Source: Streptomyces triculaminicus (GTDB lineage Bacteria > Actinomycetota > Actinomycetes > Streptomycetales > Streptomycetaceae). From it: a stretch of DNA of 64,000 nt. This document shows positions 49,848-58,690 of this stretch, one piece after another. The position numbers were made by a program, and so were the translations under genes. The DNA is taken from the NCBI RefSeq assembly GCF_017349075.1, contig NZ_JAFMOF010000005.1, forward strand, positions 248,001 through 312,000. Direction: 5' to 3'. The notes below the pieces were generated by a model, which was not told where the DNA came from, searched no databases, and was given only the letters and a program-made list of their open reading frames with translations. Within the stretch, counting starts at the first letter, position 1; the number at the start of each line of letters is the position of its first letter.

Positions 49848-50723
49848 TTACGCGTACTCGACGACCGTGTCGGTCAGCACCGGCGCGTCCTCGCGCTCGA
49901 CGGCGGTGGCGGTCAGCTGGATCCGGCCGGGCCCGGGGGTGTCGCGCCACATCCGCACCCGCAGGGTCTCGCCGGGATACACGACGCCGGCGAAGCGGGT
50001 GGAGTACGCGCGCACGCGGGCGACGTCCCCGTCGAGGACGGTGTCGACGACCGCCTTGAGGGCGATGCCGTAGGAGCACAGGCCGTGCAGGATCGGCTTG
50101 TCGAAGCCGGCGCGCCGGGCGAAGTCGGGGTCGGCGTGCAGGGGGTTCCAGTCGCCGGAGAGGCGGTAGAGCAGGGCCTGGTCCTCGCGCAGGGGGCGGT
50201 CGGCGGTGACGTCGGGCGGTGTGGTGGGGGTCGCCGTCCGCTCCTGCCCGCCCGAGGGGCCGCGCTCGCCGCCGAAGCCGCCCTCGCCCTTGACGAAGAT
50301 CTGGCTGACGCACGTCCACAGCGGCCCGTCGGGGTCGGCGACGTCGGCGCGCAGCACGATGACGGCGGCCTTGCCCTTGTCGTAGACGGCGGCGACGCGC
50401 GAGGTCTGGGTGGCGTCGGTGGCGCGGACGGGCAGGGGGCGGTGGACGGTGACGGACTGTCCGCCGTGCAGCACGGCGGCGAGGTCGACGTCGATGCCGG
50501 GCGCCGTCAGGCCGCCGGCCAGGGCCATCCCGCCACCGGCGACGGTGGCGAAGGACGGCAGCACATGGAGCCGGCTCTCCAGGGTGTAGCGCAGTTCGCC
50601 GGGGTCGGTGGCGGGGGTGCCGGCGCCGACGCCGAGGTGGTAGAGCAGGACGTCCTTGTGGTCCCAGGCGAGGGGGACGGTCCGCGGCGCGGCGGCGACG
50701 GCCCGGGCGGGGTCGATGGGCAT
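49848..50723 (-). CDS. MaoC-family dehydratase, steroid-type enoyl-CoA hydratase-like
   Basis: 291 residues with two hot-dog folds. N-terminus Y-H-L-G-V-G-A-G and the hydratase-2 motif Y-R-L-S-G-D-W-N-P-L-H-A-D-P-D-F-A in the second fold, where Asp and His are catalytic. The N-domain pattern (D-V-L-L-Y-H-L-G-x-G-A-G, E-L-R-Y, V-L-P-S-F, H-G-G-Q-S-V-T-V, G-K-A-A-V-I, E-G-G-F-G-G-x-R-G-P-S) closely follows the mycobacterial cholesterol-regulon protein Rv3538 as I remember it. Probably hydrates 2-enoyl-CoA intermediates of a steroid or branched lipid. First gene after the KstR-like box; GGAG lies upstream. Confidence 0.9.
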   Translation of the reverse strand: MPIDPARAVAAAPRTVPLAWDHKDVLLYHLGVGAGTPATDPGELRYTLESRLHVLPSFATVAGGGMALAGGLTAPGIDVDLAAVLHGGQSVTVHRPLPVRATDATQTSRVAAVYDKGKAAVIVLRADVADPDGPLWTCVSQIFVKGEGGFGGERGPSGGQERTATPTTPPDVTADRPLREDQALLYRLSGDWNPLHADPDFARRAGFDKPILHGLCSYGIALKAVVDTVLDGDVARVRAYSTRFAGVVYPGETLRVRMWRDTPGPGRIQLTATAVEREDAPVLTDTVVEYA

Positions 50724-50753
50724 GGAGGGGTGTGCTCCTGTCTGACCGGCGAC

Positions 50754-50767
50754 TAGAACGCGTTCTA
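50754..50767. promoter_or_regulatory. KstR-type operator TAGAACGCGTTCTA
   Basis: Perfect 14-bp palindrome that fits the KstR site TnnAACnnGTTnnA at every defined base. It lies 31 bases before the start codon of the MaoC gene, where a repressor would cover the promoter. A kstR homologue is encoded at 61128-61793. Confidence 0.85.
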
Positions 50768-50862
50768 CGGCCCCGTGTATAGCCGATCTCCGATGACGGG
50801 GGAAGACAAATGTCATGGATGGCCAGGGACAATCGCTTCTGACCACGCCCCGTTCGGCTTCC

Positions 50863-50868
50863 TAGGAT
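50863..50868 (+). promoter_or_regulatory. -10 hexamer of leaderless histidine kinase promoter (TAGGAT)
   Basis: TAGGAT, seven bases, ATG. The AGGA could also serve as a Shine-Dalgarno, but the spacing fits a leaderless start as well. Confidence 0.45.
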
Positions 50869-50875
50869 TTCCTGC

Positions 50876-52069
50876 ATGGGAAAGAAGCAGGGGCGGGGAA
50901 CCGCCGAGGACGACGTCGCACGCTACAGACCACCGGGCAAGTACGCCTTCGCGCCCTGGCTGTTCATGATCACCGGCGATGTGCAGGACCTCGTGTGCGG
51001 CGAGCTGCCGCTGCCATGGCTCGGTGGGGCCGGGGTCGTCGCGTTCGCCGGCCTCTACATCGCCACGGTCTGGCTCGGCCTGGACCGCGACCGTCTCGCG
51101 ACGCGCACGCCCCGTCTGCTCCTGCTCGGCCTCACCGTCGTCACCTACGCCCTGACCATCGGCTACGGCGGCGACTGGCTGCTGTGCTTCCCCATCCTCT
51201 CGCTCGCCGCCGGCGTCGTCCTGCGCGGCGAACGCCTGCGCGACCAACGTCTGCTCGGCTTCGCCGTGCTCGGCTTCGCCGGGTCGTCCGGGGTCATCGC
51301 CGGCTTCCACGGCAGCTGGGAGGACTCGATGGGCACCGGCTACGGGACCATCCTGTCCGGCCTCGTGACCGCGGCCGTCCTGCGGCTCTCCGAGACGGTC
51401 ACCGAACTGCGCGCCACCCGCGAGGAGCTGGCGCGGGCGGCCGTCGAGCGCGAGCGGCTCCGCTTCTCCCGCGACCTGCACGACCTGCTCGGCCACACCA
51501 TGTCGGTGATCGTGGTGAAGGCGGAGGCGGTGCGCCGGCTCGCGCCGCGCGACCTGGACGCGGCGCTGGGCCAGGCCGCCGACATCGAGGCGGTGGGCCG
51601 GCAGGCGCTGACCGAGATACGCGAGGCGGTGACCGGCTACCGGGCCGGGGGCCTGACGACCGAGCTGGAGAGCGCCCGTTCGGTGCTCGACGCGTCCGGC
51701 GTCACCGTGGACATCCGCCAGTCGGGGCCCGTACTGCCGCCGCAGACGGCGACGCTGCTGGGGTGGGTGGTGCGCGAGGGGGTCACCAACGTCGTACGGC
51801 ACAGCGGGGCGGCGCGGTGCGTGATCGAGGTGCGGGGCGAGACGGACCGCGTCCATCTGGAGATCACCGACGACGGCCGCGGCGTAGGGTCGGCACCGGA
51901 AACGGCCGGTGCGGGGGGCAACGGCCTCAAGGGCCTGACGGAGCGTCTGGCCGCCGCGGGCGGCTCCCTGACCTCCGGCCCGGACGGACGGCGCGGGTTC
52001 CGGCTCGTGGCGGAGCTTCCGGTGGACGACAACGACGAGGAGGGGCGAGCCGCGTGCACAGCGAACTGA
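50876..52069 (+). CDS. sensor histidine kinase, NarL/DesK-like
   Basis: 397 residues. N-terminal sensor domain with about five membrane helices (about 30-180), then a short coiled linker. The DHp helix carries the phospho-accepting His in F-S-R-D-L-H-D-L-L-G-H-T-M-S (about 195-208). The HATPase_c domain shows R-E-G-V-T-N-V-V-R-H-S and D-D-G-R-G-V-G. Typical of HisKA_3 kinases that sense membrane or envelope state. Overlaps the response regulator gene by 16 bases, so they form a pair. Divergent from the KstR-boxed operon. Confidence 0.93.
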   Translation: MGKKQGRGTAEDDVARYRPPGKYAFAPWLFMITGDVQDLVCGELPLPWLGGAGVVAFAGLYIATVWLGLDRDRLATRTPRLLLLGLTVVTYALTIGYGGDWLLCFPILSLAAGVVLRGERLRDQRLLGFAVLGFAGSSGVIAGFHGSWEDSMGTGYGTILSGLVTAAVLRLSETVTELRATREELARAAVERERLRFSRDLHDLLGHTMSVIVVKAEAVRRLAPRDLDAALGQAADIEAVGRQALTEIREAVTGYRAGGLTTELESARSVLDASGVTVDIRQSGPVLPPQTATLLGWVVREGVTNVVRHSGAARCVIEVRGETDRVHLEITDDGRGVGSAPETAGAGGNGLKGLTERLAAAGGSLTSGPDGRRGFRLVAELPVDDNDEEGRAACTAN

Positions 52070-52671
52070 CCAGGGTGTTGCTGGCCGAGGACCAGGGGAT
52101 GATGCGGGGCGCGCTGGCACTGCTGCTCGGCCTGGAGGAGGACCTGGAGATCGTCGCCCAGGTGGGCGACGGCGACGAGATCCTGCCCAAGGCCCTCGAG
52201 GTCCGCCCGGACGTCGCCCTCCTCGACATCGAACTCCCCGGCCGCAGCGGCCTCGACGCCGCCGCCGACCTGCGCTCGCGGCTGCCCGGCTGCCGCGTCC
52301 TGATCCTCACCACCTTCGGCCGCCCCGGCTATCTGCGCCGCGCGATGGAGGCGGGCGCCTCCGGCTTCCTGGTCAAGGACGGCCCGGTGGAGGACCTGGC
52401 GGCCGCGATCCGCCGCGTCCTGGCCGGCGAACGCGTCATCGACCCGGCCCTGGCGGCCGCCGCCCTGAGCGCCGGCCCCAACCCGCTGACCCAGCGCGAG
52501 CGCGACGTCCTCGCCGCGGCGGTGGACGGCGCGACCGTCGCCGACATCGCGGCGAAGGTCCACCTCTCCCCCGCGACGGTGCGCAACTACCTGTCGGCGG
52601 CCATCGGCAAGACCTGCACCCGCAACCGCATGGAGGCGGTGCGCGCGGCACGGCAGAACGGCTGGCTGTAG
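52054..52671 (+). CDS. response regulator, NarL/LuxR family
   Basis: 205 residues. Receiver domain with A-E-D-Q, phospho-acceptor Asp in A-L-L-D-I-E-L-P-G, T-T-F-G switch and V-K-D-G lysine. The C-terminal LuxR-type HTH reads L-T-Q-R-E-R-D-V-L...V-A-D-I-A-A-K-V-H-L-S-P-A-T-V-R-N-Y. GTG start at 52054 with GAGGAGG upstream. Partner of the kinase encoded just before. Targets are unknown. Confidence 0.94.
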   Translation: MHSELTRVLLAEDQGMMRGALALLLGLEEDLEIVAQVGDGDEILPKALEVRPDVALLDIELPGRSGLDAAADLRSRLPGCRVLILTTFGRPGYLRRAMEAGASGFLVKDGPVEDLAAAIRRVLAGERVIDPALAAAALSAGPNPLTQRERDVLAAAVDGATVADIAAKVHLSPATVRNYLSAAIGKTCTRNRMEAVRAARQNGWL

Positions 52672-52698
52672 GGCGTGCCCGACGGGCCGGTGCGGCTC

Positions 52699-52718
52699 GG
52701 GGCGGCCCCGGCCGCCCC
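52699..52718 (+). terminator. GC hairpin after response regulator
   Basis: GGGGCGGC (52699-52706) and GCCGCCCC (52711-52718) pair with a 4-base loop, about 28 bases after the stop codon. Confidence 0.4.
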
Positions 52719-52799
52719 GCCCACGGCCCGCCGGAGCGCGTACGGCAGCATGTGTCCTTGCCAAGCCACAGCCGACGCACGTGCAGGACGGGGACGACC

Positions 52800-53444
52800 A
52801 TGGCGCCCAAGCCCGAGATACTCGCCGCCTTCGAGGCGGCGAAGGGGTTCATGCCGCTGGACGAGGGCCTGGCCCTCCACGCCGCCGCCGAGGAGGCGGG
52901 GCGGCTGGGGCTGCCGCTGCTGGAGGTGGGCACGTACTGCGGGCGTTCGACGATCCTGCTCGCCGACGCCGCCCGCGCGGCCGGGACCGTGGCCGTGACC
53001 GTCGACCACCACCGCGGCAGCGAGGAGCAGCAGCCGGGGTGGGAGTACCACGACCCGTCGGTCGTGGACGACGCGCCGGGCGTGGGTCGGATGGACACGC
53101 TGCCGACGTTCCGCCGGACGCTGTACCGGGCGGGGCTGGAGGAGCACGTCATCGCCATGGTCGGGCGCTCCCCGCAGGCCGCCTCGGTGTGGCGGGCGCC
53201 GCTGGGGCTGGTGTTCATCGACGGCGGGCACACCGACGAGCACGCCACCTCCGACTACGAGGGGTGGGCGCCGCACGTGGCGCCGGACGGGCTGCTGGTC
53301 GTCCACGACGTCTTCCCCGACCCCGCCGACGGCGGCCAGGCCCCCTACCGCGTGTATCTGCGGGCGCTCGCGTCCGGGGCGTTCACGGAGGTCTCGGTGA
53401 CGCACTCGCTGCGCGTACTGCGGCGTACGGGTCTCGGGATCTGA
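52800..53444 (+). CDS. class I SAM-dependent methyltransferase
   Basis: 214 residues. Rossmann-like fold with L-L-E-V-G-T-Y-C-G-R-S-T-I-L-L-A-D-A as motif I, V-T-V-D-H-H as the acidic strand end, L-V-F-I-D-G-G-H-T and G-L-L-V-V-H-D-V-F-P-D. Closest in appearance to the Methyltransf_24 type, often acting on sugars or small molecules in natural-product or cell-wall pathways. ATG at 52800; ribosome site is weak (AGGACGGGGA). Confidence 0.85.
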   Translation: MAPKPEILAAFEAAKGFMPLDEGLALHAAAEEAGRLGLPLLEVGTYCGRSTILLADAARAAGTVAVTVDHHRGSEEQQPGWEYHDPSVVDDAPGVGRMDTLPTFRRTLYRAGLEEHVIAMVGRSPQAASVWRAPLGLVFIDGGHTDEHATSDYEGWAPHVAPDGLLVVHDVFPDPADGGQAPYRVYLRALASGAFTEVSVTHSLRVLRRTGLGI

Positions 53445-53454
53445 GCGGCGACGC

Positions 53455-53460
53455 TAGGCT
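53455..53460 (+). promoter_or_regulatory. -10 hexamer of leaderless amidase promoter (TAGGCT)
   Basis: TAGGCT, seven bases, GTG at 53468. No Shine-Dalgarno precedes either this GTG or the ATG at 53492. Confidence 0.45.
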
Positions 53461-53467
53461 CGCCCGC

Positions 53468-54418
53468 GTGTCCCACGGCAGCAGTACCCCTATGTCCCGG
53501 CGTCTCGCGGCCGGAGCGGCGACGCTGCTCCTGGCCGCCGGCCTGGCGGGCTGCTCGGACGGCGGCGCGCAGGAGCGGGCCGCCGGCAAGGGCGTTCCGG
53601 CGGCCGGCGCGTCCTCGGCCGGCGCCGCGGACCGTACGCGGCGACCGGAGCCGGAGCAGGCGTCGCAGTCGCCGTCCGCCGCCGCGTCCGCGTCCGCCTC
53701 GCCCATGCCCTCGGCCGAGGCGGCGGACTCCTCCGCCGCCGACGGCCCGCTCAAGGGCAAGGTGGTCGTCGTCGACCCCGGCCACAACTCCCGTAACAAC
53801 GAGCACACCGCCGAGATCAACCGTCAGGTCGACATCGGCACCGGCCACAAGGAGTGCGACACCACCGGCACCGAGACCAACTCCGGTTACACGGAGGCGG
53901 CCTTCAGCCTCGACCTCGCGCACCGGCTCCGCAAGATCCTTCAGGAGCGCGGCGCCAAGGTCGTGCTGACGCACGACGGCGACCGGCCGTTCGGGCCGTG
54001 CGTGACCGAGCGGGCGGACATCGGCAACAAGGCGCACGGCGACGCGGCCATCTCCCTCCACGCGGACGGCGCGGCTCCCGGCCAGCGCGGATTCCATGTG
54101 ATCCTGCCCGCATCCGTGCACGGCGGCGCGGCGGACACCTCGTCCATCGTCGGCCCGTCGAAGGAGTTGGGGGCGCGGGTCGCGGGGAAGTTCGTCCAGT
54201 CAACCGGAAGTGCGCCCTCCAATTACATCGGCGAGGGCAGCGGCCTGGACACGCGCGGTGATCTGGGCGGCCTCAATCTCTCGACGATTCCCAAGGTTTT
54301 CATCGAATGCGGCAATATGCGCGACGCGCAGGACGCCGCGCAGCTCACCGACGAGACATGGCGCGAAAAGGCGGCGCAAGGTATCGCGAACGGCATTACG
54401 GACTTCCTGCACGGGTAA
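53468..54418 (+). CDS. N-acetylmuramoyl-L-alanine amidase (Amidase_3), lipoprotein
   Basis: 316 residues. Cuts the amide between muramic acid and the peptide stem of peptidoglycan. Signal peptide with lipobox L-A-G-C, then a disordered Ser/Ala/Pro linker. Amidase_3 domain from about 100: V-V-V-D-P-G-H-N (zinc His), the second ligand in T-E-A-A-F-S (Glu), A-I-S-L-H-A-D-G (zinc His), and F-I-E-C-G-N near the end (catalytic Glu). Leaderless GTG start favoured. Confidence 0.92.
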   Translation: MSHGSSTPMSRRLAAGAATLLLAAGLAGCSDGGAQERAAGKGVPAAGASSAGAADRTRRPEPEQASQSPSAAASASASPMPSAEAADSSAADGPLKGKVVVVDPGHNSRNNEHTAEINRQVDIGTGHKECDTTGTETNSGYTEAAFSLDLAHRLRKILQERGAKVVLTHDGDRPFGPCVTERADIGNKAHGDAAISLHADGAAPGQRGFHVILPASVHGGAADTSSIVGPSKELGARVAGKFVQSTGSAPSNYIGEGSGLDTRGDLGGLNLSTIPKVFIECGNMRDAQDAAQLTDETWREKAAQGIANGITDFLHG

Positions 54419-54590
54419 GTACCGGCAGGCCACGGCCGATGTCACGAGGGTGATACGAAGAAGACGCCCAGGGCGGCCAGGCGATAGGTTCGCCGTACGA
54501 TGGGTGGCCGCCACCCCCGCGCCCGCGCGCCCCGGCATCTCACGTCCGGCGACAGCGACGATTACTGACAGCACTGACAAAGGATTTTAG

Positions 54591-55464
54591 GTGAACATCC
54601 GCTCCCTCACTCGAGGCGACGGCGGGGTGATCGGAGCAGCGGTGTTGCTGTTCATCGCCTCGTTCCTCAGCTTCCGCTCGTACGACTGCGGGCAGAACTC
54701 GATCGGCTGCCCCAAGGAGCCGATCGGCTGGAAGCCTGAACTCTTCCCCGTACTGCCGTCGATCTTCCTCGCCGGGATCGTCGCCGCCGCGCTGATCGTC
54801 GCCGCGCGCTTCCAGCCCGAGGGGCGCAAGGTCCTCGGCCTCGGCCTCGACGCGTGGGGCACCGTCCTCGCCGTGTCGGCCGCGTGGTCCTCGCTGTGGA
54901 CGATCTTCGGCGGCCCGGACGTCGACGCCGTCTCCCCGGGCGTCGGCCAGATCCTGGCGCTGATCGCCAACCTGGTGCTGGCCGCGGTCGCCGTGCTCAC
55001 CCCGCGCACCCCGCGCTCAAGGCCCCGCTGATGGCCGCCCCGCAGGCCCCGTCCCCGTACGGCGCCCCGCAGCAGCAGGGCTACGGCTACCCCGGCCAGG
55101 CCGGCATGCAGCAGCCCGCCGCCCCGTCCCCGTACGGCGCGCAGCCGGCCCCCAGCCGTACGGCGCCCAGCCGGGCCAGCCCGGCCCGACGCAGGTCCAG
55201 CCGCAGGTGGACGGCGGCGCCCCCGCCCCGCAGCCGGAGGCCTCGGCCCAGCCCGCGGCCGGCGGCGACTTCACGCCGTTCTGGTTCGCGGTGCCGGTGA
55301 ACCGTCCCCTCTACGCCGAGGACGGCTCCCCCACCCCGATCGCCGAGCTCGCGCCCGGCACGTGGTACCTGGCGGTGGACCAGCGCGGTCCGGCGCTCAT
55401 CGCGCAGACGCAGGACGGCCGCCGCGGCGTCCTGCAGGACACCACGGGCATCCAGCGCGGCTGA
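54591..55464 (+). pseudogene. membrane protein with Pro/Gln-rich linker and C-terminal domain, two frameshifts
   Basis: Reads as one protein only if two single bases are restored. N-terminal part (GTG 54591; M-N-I-R-S-L-T-R-G-D-G-G-V-I-G) has four hydrophobic helices with C-G-Q-N-S-I-G-C in the first loop. It should cross at about 55010 into the -1 frame with A-L-K-A-P-L-M-A-A-P-Q-A-P-S-P-Y-G-A-P and Gly/Gln/Pro repeats. Near 55155 it should shift -1 again into Q-P-Y-G-A-Q-P-G-Q-P, then a folded C-terminal domain V-P-V-N-R-P-L-Y-A-E-D-G...W-Y-L-A-V-D-Q-R-G to TGA 55464. Both breaks lie in C-runs (ACCCCGC and GGCCCCCAG). The function is unknown. Without correction it would be a 146-residue membrane protein and a separate 85-residue remnant. 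Confidence 0.8.
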
Positions 55465-55484
55465 GCGACGCCCCGCTTCCCGTA

Positions 55485-55519
55485 CGGCGGCCCGCCGGGT
55501 TCATCCCGGCGGGCCGCCG
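55485..55519 (+). terminator. terminator hairpin
   Basis: A perfect 15-bp stem, arms 55485-55499 and 55505-55519 with a 5-base loop, 20 bases after the preceding stop codon. Confidence 0.75.
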
Positions 55520-55622
55520 TCGTGTCACCGGTCCCCTCGCCCTCCTGCCCTCTTGCCGGGCCGGCGAGCGCGGGCCTACGGTCCCTCCATCTGACGCACA
55601 GTCAGCTATGGGGAGGTCCGCC

Positions 55623-56633
55623 ATGCGGCTCGGTCTCGCGCTCGGCTACTGGGGCCGCCGGCCCGACGCCCGCCACCTGGACCTCGCCCGGGAGGCCGAA
55701 CGGCTCGGCTACCACTCCGTGTGGACCTCCGAGTCCTGGGGCTCCGACGCCTTCACCCCCCTGGCGTGGATCGCCGCCCACACCGGCCGCATCGCGCTCG
55801 GCACGGCGGTGGCCCAGATGGCGGCCCGCTCGCCCACCGCCACGGCCATGCACGCCCTCACCCTCGACCACCTCTCCGGCGGCCGGTTGCTGCTCGGGCT
55901 CGGCCTGTCGGGCCCGCAGGTCGTGGAGGGCTGGTACGGACGCCCGTTCCCGCAGAGCCCGCTGACGGCGACCCGGGAGTACGTGGACATCGTCCGCCAG
56001 GTGCTGCGACGCGAGGCGCCCGTGACCCTCGACGGCCGCTTCCACCCGCTGCCCTACGACGGACCCGGCGCGAGCGGGCTCGGCAAGCCGCTGCGGTCGA
56101 TCACCCACCCCCTGCGCCCCGACCTGCCCGTGCTGCTCGGCGCCGAGGGCCCCCGCAACGTCGCCCAGACCGCGCGCATCGCGGACGGCTGGCTGCCGCT
56201 GTACTGGTCGCCGACGCGCACGGACCTGTACGAGCGGGCGCTGGAGGGCACGCCCGAGGGCTTCATGGTGGCCCCCATGGTCCAGGCCCGCCTGTGCGCG
56301 GACCCGGCCGAGGGCCTGCGGCCGGTGAAGACGATGCTCGCCCTCTACATCGGCGGCATGGGCCACGCCGCCCGCAACTTCCACGCCGACCTGATGGGGC
56401 GCATGGGGTACGAGAGCCAGGCGCGCCGCGTCCAGGAGCTCTTCCTGGCCGGACGCCGGGACGAGGCCGTCGAGGCCGTGCCGGACGCCTTCGCCGACGA
56501 GATCTCCCTCGTCGGCCCGCGCGAACGCCTCGCCGAGCGCCTCGAGATGTGGCGCGCGGGCCCGGTCACCGATCTCCTCGTCACGGCGCCGGACCCCGCC
56601 ACCCTGCGCGTGCTGGCCGAGCTCAACGCGTAG
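55623..56633 (+). CDS. LLM-class F420-dependent oxidoreductase
   Basis: 336 residues. Luciferase-like TIM barrel. Typical blocks: R-L-G-L-A-L-G-Y-W-G-R-R-P, A-R-E-A-E-R-L-G-Y-H-S-V-W-T-S-E-S-W-G-S-D, G-R-I-A-L-G-T-A-V, L-D-H-L-S-G-G-R-L-L-L-G-L-G-L-S-G-P-Q-V-V-E-G-W-Y-G, and I-A-D-G-W-L-P. This subgroup normally uses reduced F420 rather than FMNH2, which fits the npdG gene at 12.1 kb; substrate unknown. GGGGAGG precedes the ATG. Confidence 0.9.
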   Translation: MRLGLALGYWGRRPDARHLDLAREAERLGYHSVWTSESWGSDAFTPLAWIAAHTGRIALGTAVAQMAARSPTATAMHALTLDHLSGGRLLLGLGLSGPQVVEGWYGRPFPQSPLTATREYVDIVRQVLRREAPVTLDGRFHPLPYDGPGASGLGKPLRSITHPLRPDLPVLLGAEGPRNVAQTARIADGWLPLYWSPTRTDLYERALEGTPEGFMVAPMVQARLCADPAEGLRPVKTMLALYIGGMGHAARNFHADLMGRMGYESQARRVQELFLAGRRDEAVEAVPDAFADEISLVGPRERLAERLEMWRAGPVTDLLVTAPDPATLRVLAELNA

Positions 56634-56654
56634 GGCGTAGGCCGTGAACGGCCG

Positions 56655-57443
56655 TCAGAAGGAGGCCTTCTCCAGCCACGCGTCGAGGGCCTCGCGGTCG
56701 CCGAGGACCTCGACGCCGGGGCCGTCCGCCGGCAGGCGGCGGTAGACGACCCGCAGGACGTCGCTCATCGTGCCGCGCACGGCGACGGCGGCCTTCTCGT
56801 GCGCCCGGCGCCAGGTGAGGGGGGCGGTGGTGGAGTCGATGAGCCACTCGGCGTTCAGGCCGGCGTCCGTGTCCGTGGCGTGCAGGTGCAGCGTGCGGCC
56901 GGGGGCCGCCATCTCGACCAGCTCCGGCTTGAACGCGAGGGCCTGGGGGGTGCTGATGATCTCGAGCCACTCGTCGAGGCAGTCGGCGGCGACCTCCGCG
57001 TCGAGCGTGTAGTCGGCGCCGACGGCCGCGAAGGCGTCGGCCCGGTGCATCGCCGTCTCGTGCGTCATCCGGCGCGCCCAGAACGCGGTGTTCTGCTCGC
57101 GTCCGAAGGTCCACACATGGACGTCCGGCCCGGCCTCGGCCAGGGCCTCCGCCACCATCCGCGCGCCCTCGGCGAGCCAGGCGTCGAGCGTGTCGGCGTC
57201 CCAGGACCCGTCGCCCTCGGTTCCGGGGACGTCGTTCGGCACGGTGAACTCGGTGACGCGGTTGCGCACGATCTCCGCGACGCCGCGGTGGGCGCCGGAC
57301 AGGTGCAGCGCGAGCTGGGTGAGCGTCCAGTCGGGGCAGGTCGGGACGGTCGCGGAGAGGTCCGCGCCGCGCAGCGCGGCGCGCACCAGGTCGTTCTGGA
57401 CGATGATCTCTCGGCAGTAACGCTCGTGGCTCAGAAGGGTCAT
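56655..57443 (-). CDS. maleylpyruvate isomerase-like (DinB-like, mycothiol-dependent) protein
   Basis: 262 residues. N-terminal four-helix bundle with C-P-D-W-T-L-T-Q-L-A-L-H-L-S-G-A-H and M-T-H-E-T-A-M-H-R-A-D-A, the H-E-H metal ligands of mycothiol-dependent isomerases and transferases (TIGR03083 type). Followed by an SCP2-like C-terminal domain. Probably a thiol transfer or detoxification enzyme using mycothiol. The ATG is preceded by AAGGTGA, and TAAGGT could also be a -10 six bases away. Confidence 0.85.
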   Translation of the reverse strand: MTLLSHERYCREIIVQNDLVRAALRGADLSATVPTCPDWTLTQLALHLSGAHRGVAEIVRNRVTEFTVPNDVPGTEGDGSWDADTLDAWLAEGARMVAEALAEAGPDVHVWTFGREQNTAFWARRMTHETAMHRADAFAAVGADYTLDAEVAADCLDEWLEIISTPQALAFKPELVEMAAPGRTLHLHATDTDAGLNAEWLIDSTTAPLTWRRAHEKAAVAVRGTMSDVLRVVYRRLPADGPGVEVLGDREALDAWLEKASF

Positions 57444-57562
57444 GACGTCACCTTAGATTTACGGCCGCCGGGGCGGCGGGTGATTTACGCCCCACCGCCC
57501 CGCGGCCCGTGCCCCGCGGCCGTGCCCCGTGCCCTGTCACCGGGCCGATGCGTCGTCGTCCG

Positions 57563-58690
57563 TCACCGGCGGCAGGCCGAGGGCCCCTGGCCCGATCCGC
57601 CGCACGGGCACTCCGGCTCCAGGCCGGCCGGCAGCCGCTCGCCGCCGAAGACGGCGGTGGTCGCCTCGTCGCCCCCGAGCGCCGCCACGGCCAGCAGCAG
57701 GGAGCCGGCCGTCCAGGTGGTGAGCTCCTCCGGCCAGACGGCCTTGTCCTCGAAGACGTAGCCCGTCCAGTACATGCCGTTCTCGGCGCGCAGGTGCTGG
57801 ATCCACTGGAGGATCTCCACGGCCCGGTCGGACTCGCCCATCACCCACAGCGCGAGGGCCAGTTCGCAGCTCTCGCCGCCCGTCACCCAGGGGTTGGGCA
57901 GCACGCAGCGGACGCCGAGGCCGGGCACGACGAAGTCGTCCCAGTGCTCCTCGATGCGCTCCTTGGCCGCCGGGCCGGTCAGGGCGCCGCCGAGGACGGG
58001 GTAGTACCAGTCCATGGAGTAGCGGCTCTTGTCCAGGAACCGCTCGGGGTGGTGGCGTATCGCGTGGCCCAGCAGGCCCACCGCCAGCTCCCAGTCCGGC
58101 TGCGGTTCCTCGCGGTGCTCGGCGATGGCCAGGGCGCAGCGCAGGGCCTGGTGGATGGAGGAGGAGCCGGTCAGCAGGGCGTCGGCGACGTCGCGGCCGC
58201 CGTCCTCGGGCGACTCCCGCTTCCAGCCGATCTGGCCGCCGGGCTGCTGGAGCGCGAGGACGAACTCGACGGCCGCGTAGACGGTCGGCCACATGCGGTC
58301 CAGGAAGGCGTCGTCGCCGGTGGAGAGGTAGTGGTGCCAGACGCCGACGGCGACGTAGGCGACGAAGTTGGTCTCGCGGGAGAGGTCGGTGGGCTCGTCG
58401 GCGTCGCCGTCGGCGTACGCGGCGTACCACGAGCCGTCCGGGTTCTGGTGGTCGGCGAGCCAGCGGTAGGCGGCCTCGGCGCGGGCGTGTTCGCCGGCGG
58501 CGTCGAGGGCCATGGCGGCCTCGACGTGGTCCCAGGGGTCGAGGTGGTGGCCCCGGAACCACGGGATGGCGCCGTCCGGGCGCTGGACGGCGGCGATGCC
58601 GGCCACGGTGCCGGCGGCCTGCTCGGCGGTGAGGACGCCGGCCAGGACGAGGCGTTCGGTGCGGCCGGGGCCCCGGCTGGACGCGGTCAT
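57563..58690 (-). CDS. (alpha/alpha)6-barrel protein, prenyltransferase/squalene-cyclase-like, in GT4 cluster
   Basis: 375 residues. Repeated helical hairpins with G-A-I-P-W-F-R-G-H-H-L-D-P-W-D-H-V-E-A, N-P-D-G-S-W-Y-A-A-Y, and V-A-Y-V-A-V-G-V-W-H-H-Y, typical of six-hairpin barrels (glycosidase or prenyltransferase-like). No signal peptide; the C-terminus has C-P-C-G-G-S-G, possibly metal binding. The start overlaps the methyltransferase stop (ATGA), so it is the third gene of the GT4-methyltransferase operon. Exact reaction unknown. Confidence 0.82.
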   Translation of the reverse strand: MTASSRGPGRTERLVLAGVLTAEQAAGTVAGIAAVQRPDGAIPWFRGHHLDPWDHVEAAMALDAAGEHARAEAAYRWLADHQNPDGSWYAAYADGDADEPTDLSRETNFVAYVAVGVWHHYLSTGDDAFLDRMWPTVYAAVEFVLALQQPGGQIGWKRESPEDGGRDVADALLTGSSSIHQALRCALAIAEHREEPQPDWELAVGLLGHAIRHHPERFLDKSRYSMDWYYPVLGGALTGPAAKERIEEHWDDFVVPGLGVRCVLPNPWVTGGESCELALALWVMGESDRAVEILQWIQHLRAENGMYWTGYVFEDKAVWPEELTTWTAGSLLLAVAALGGDEATTAVFGGERLPAGLEPECPCGGSGQGPSACRR

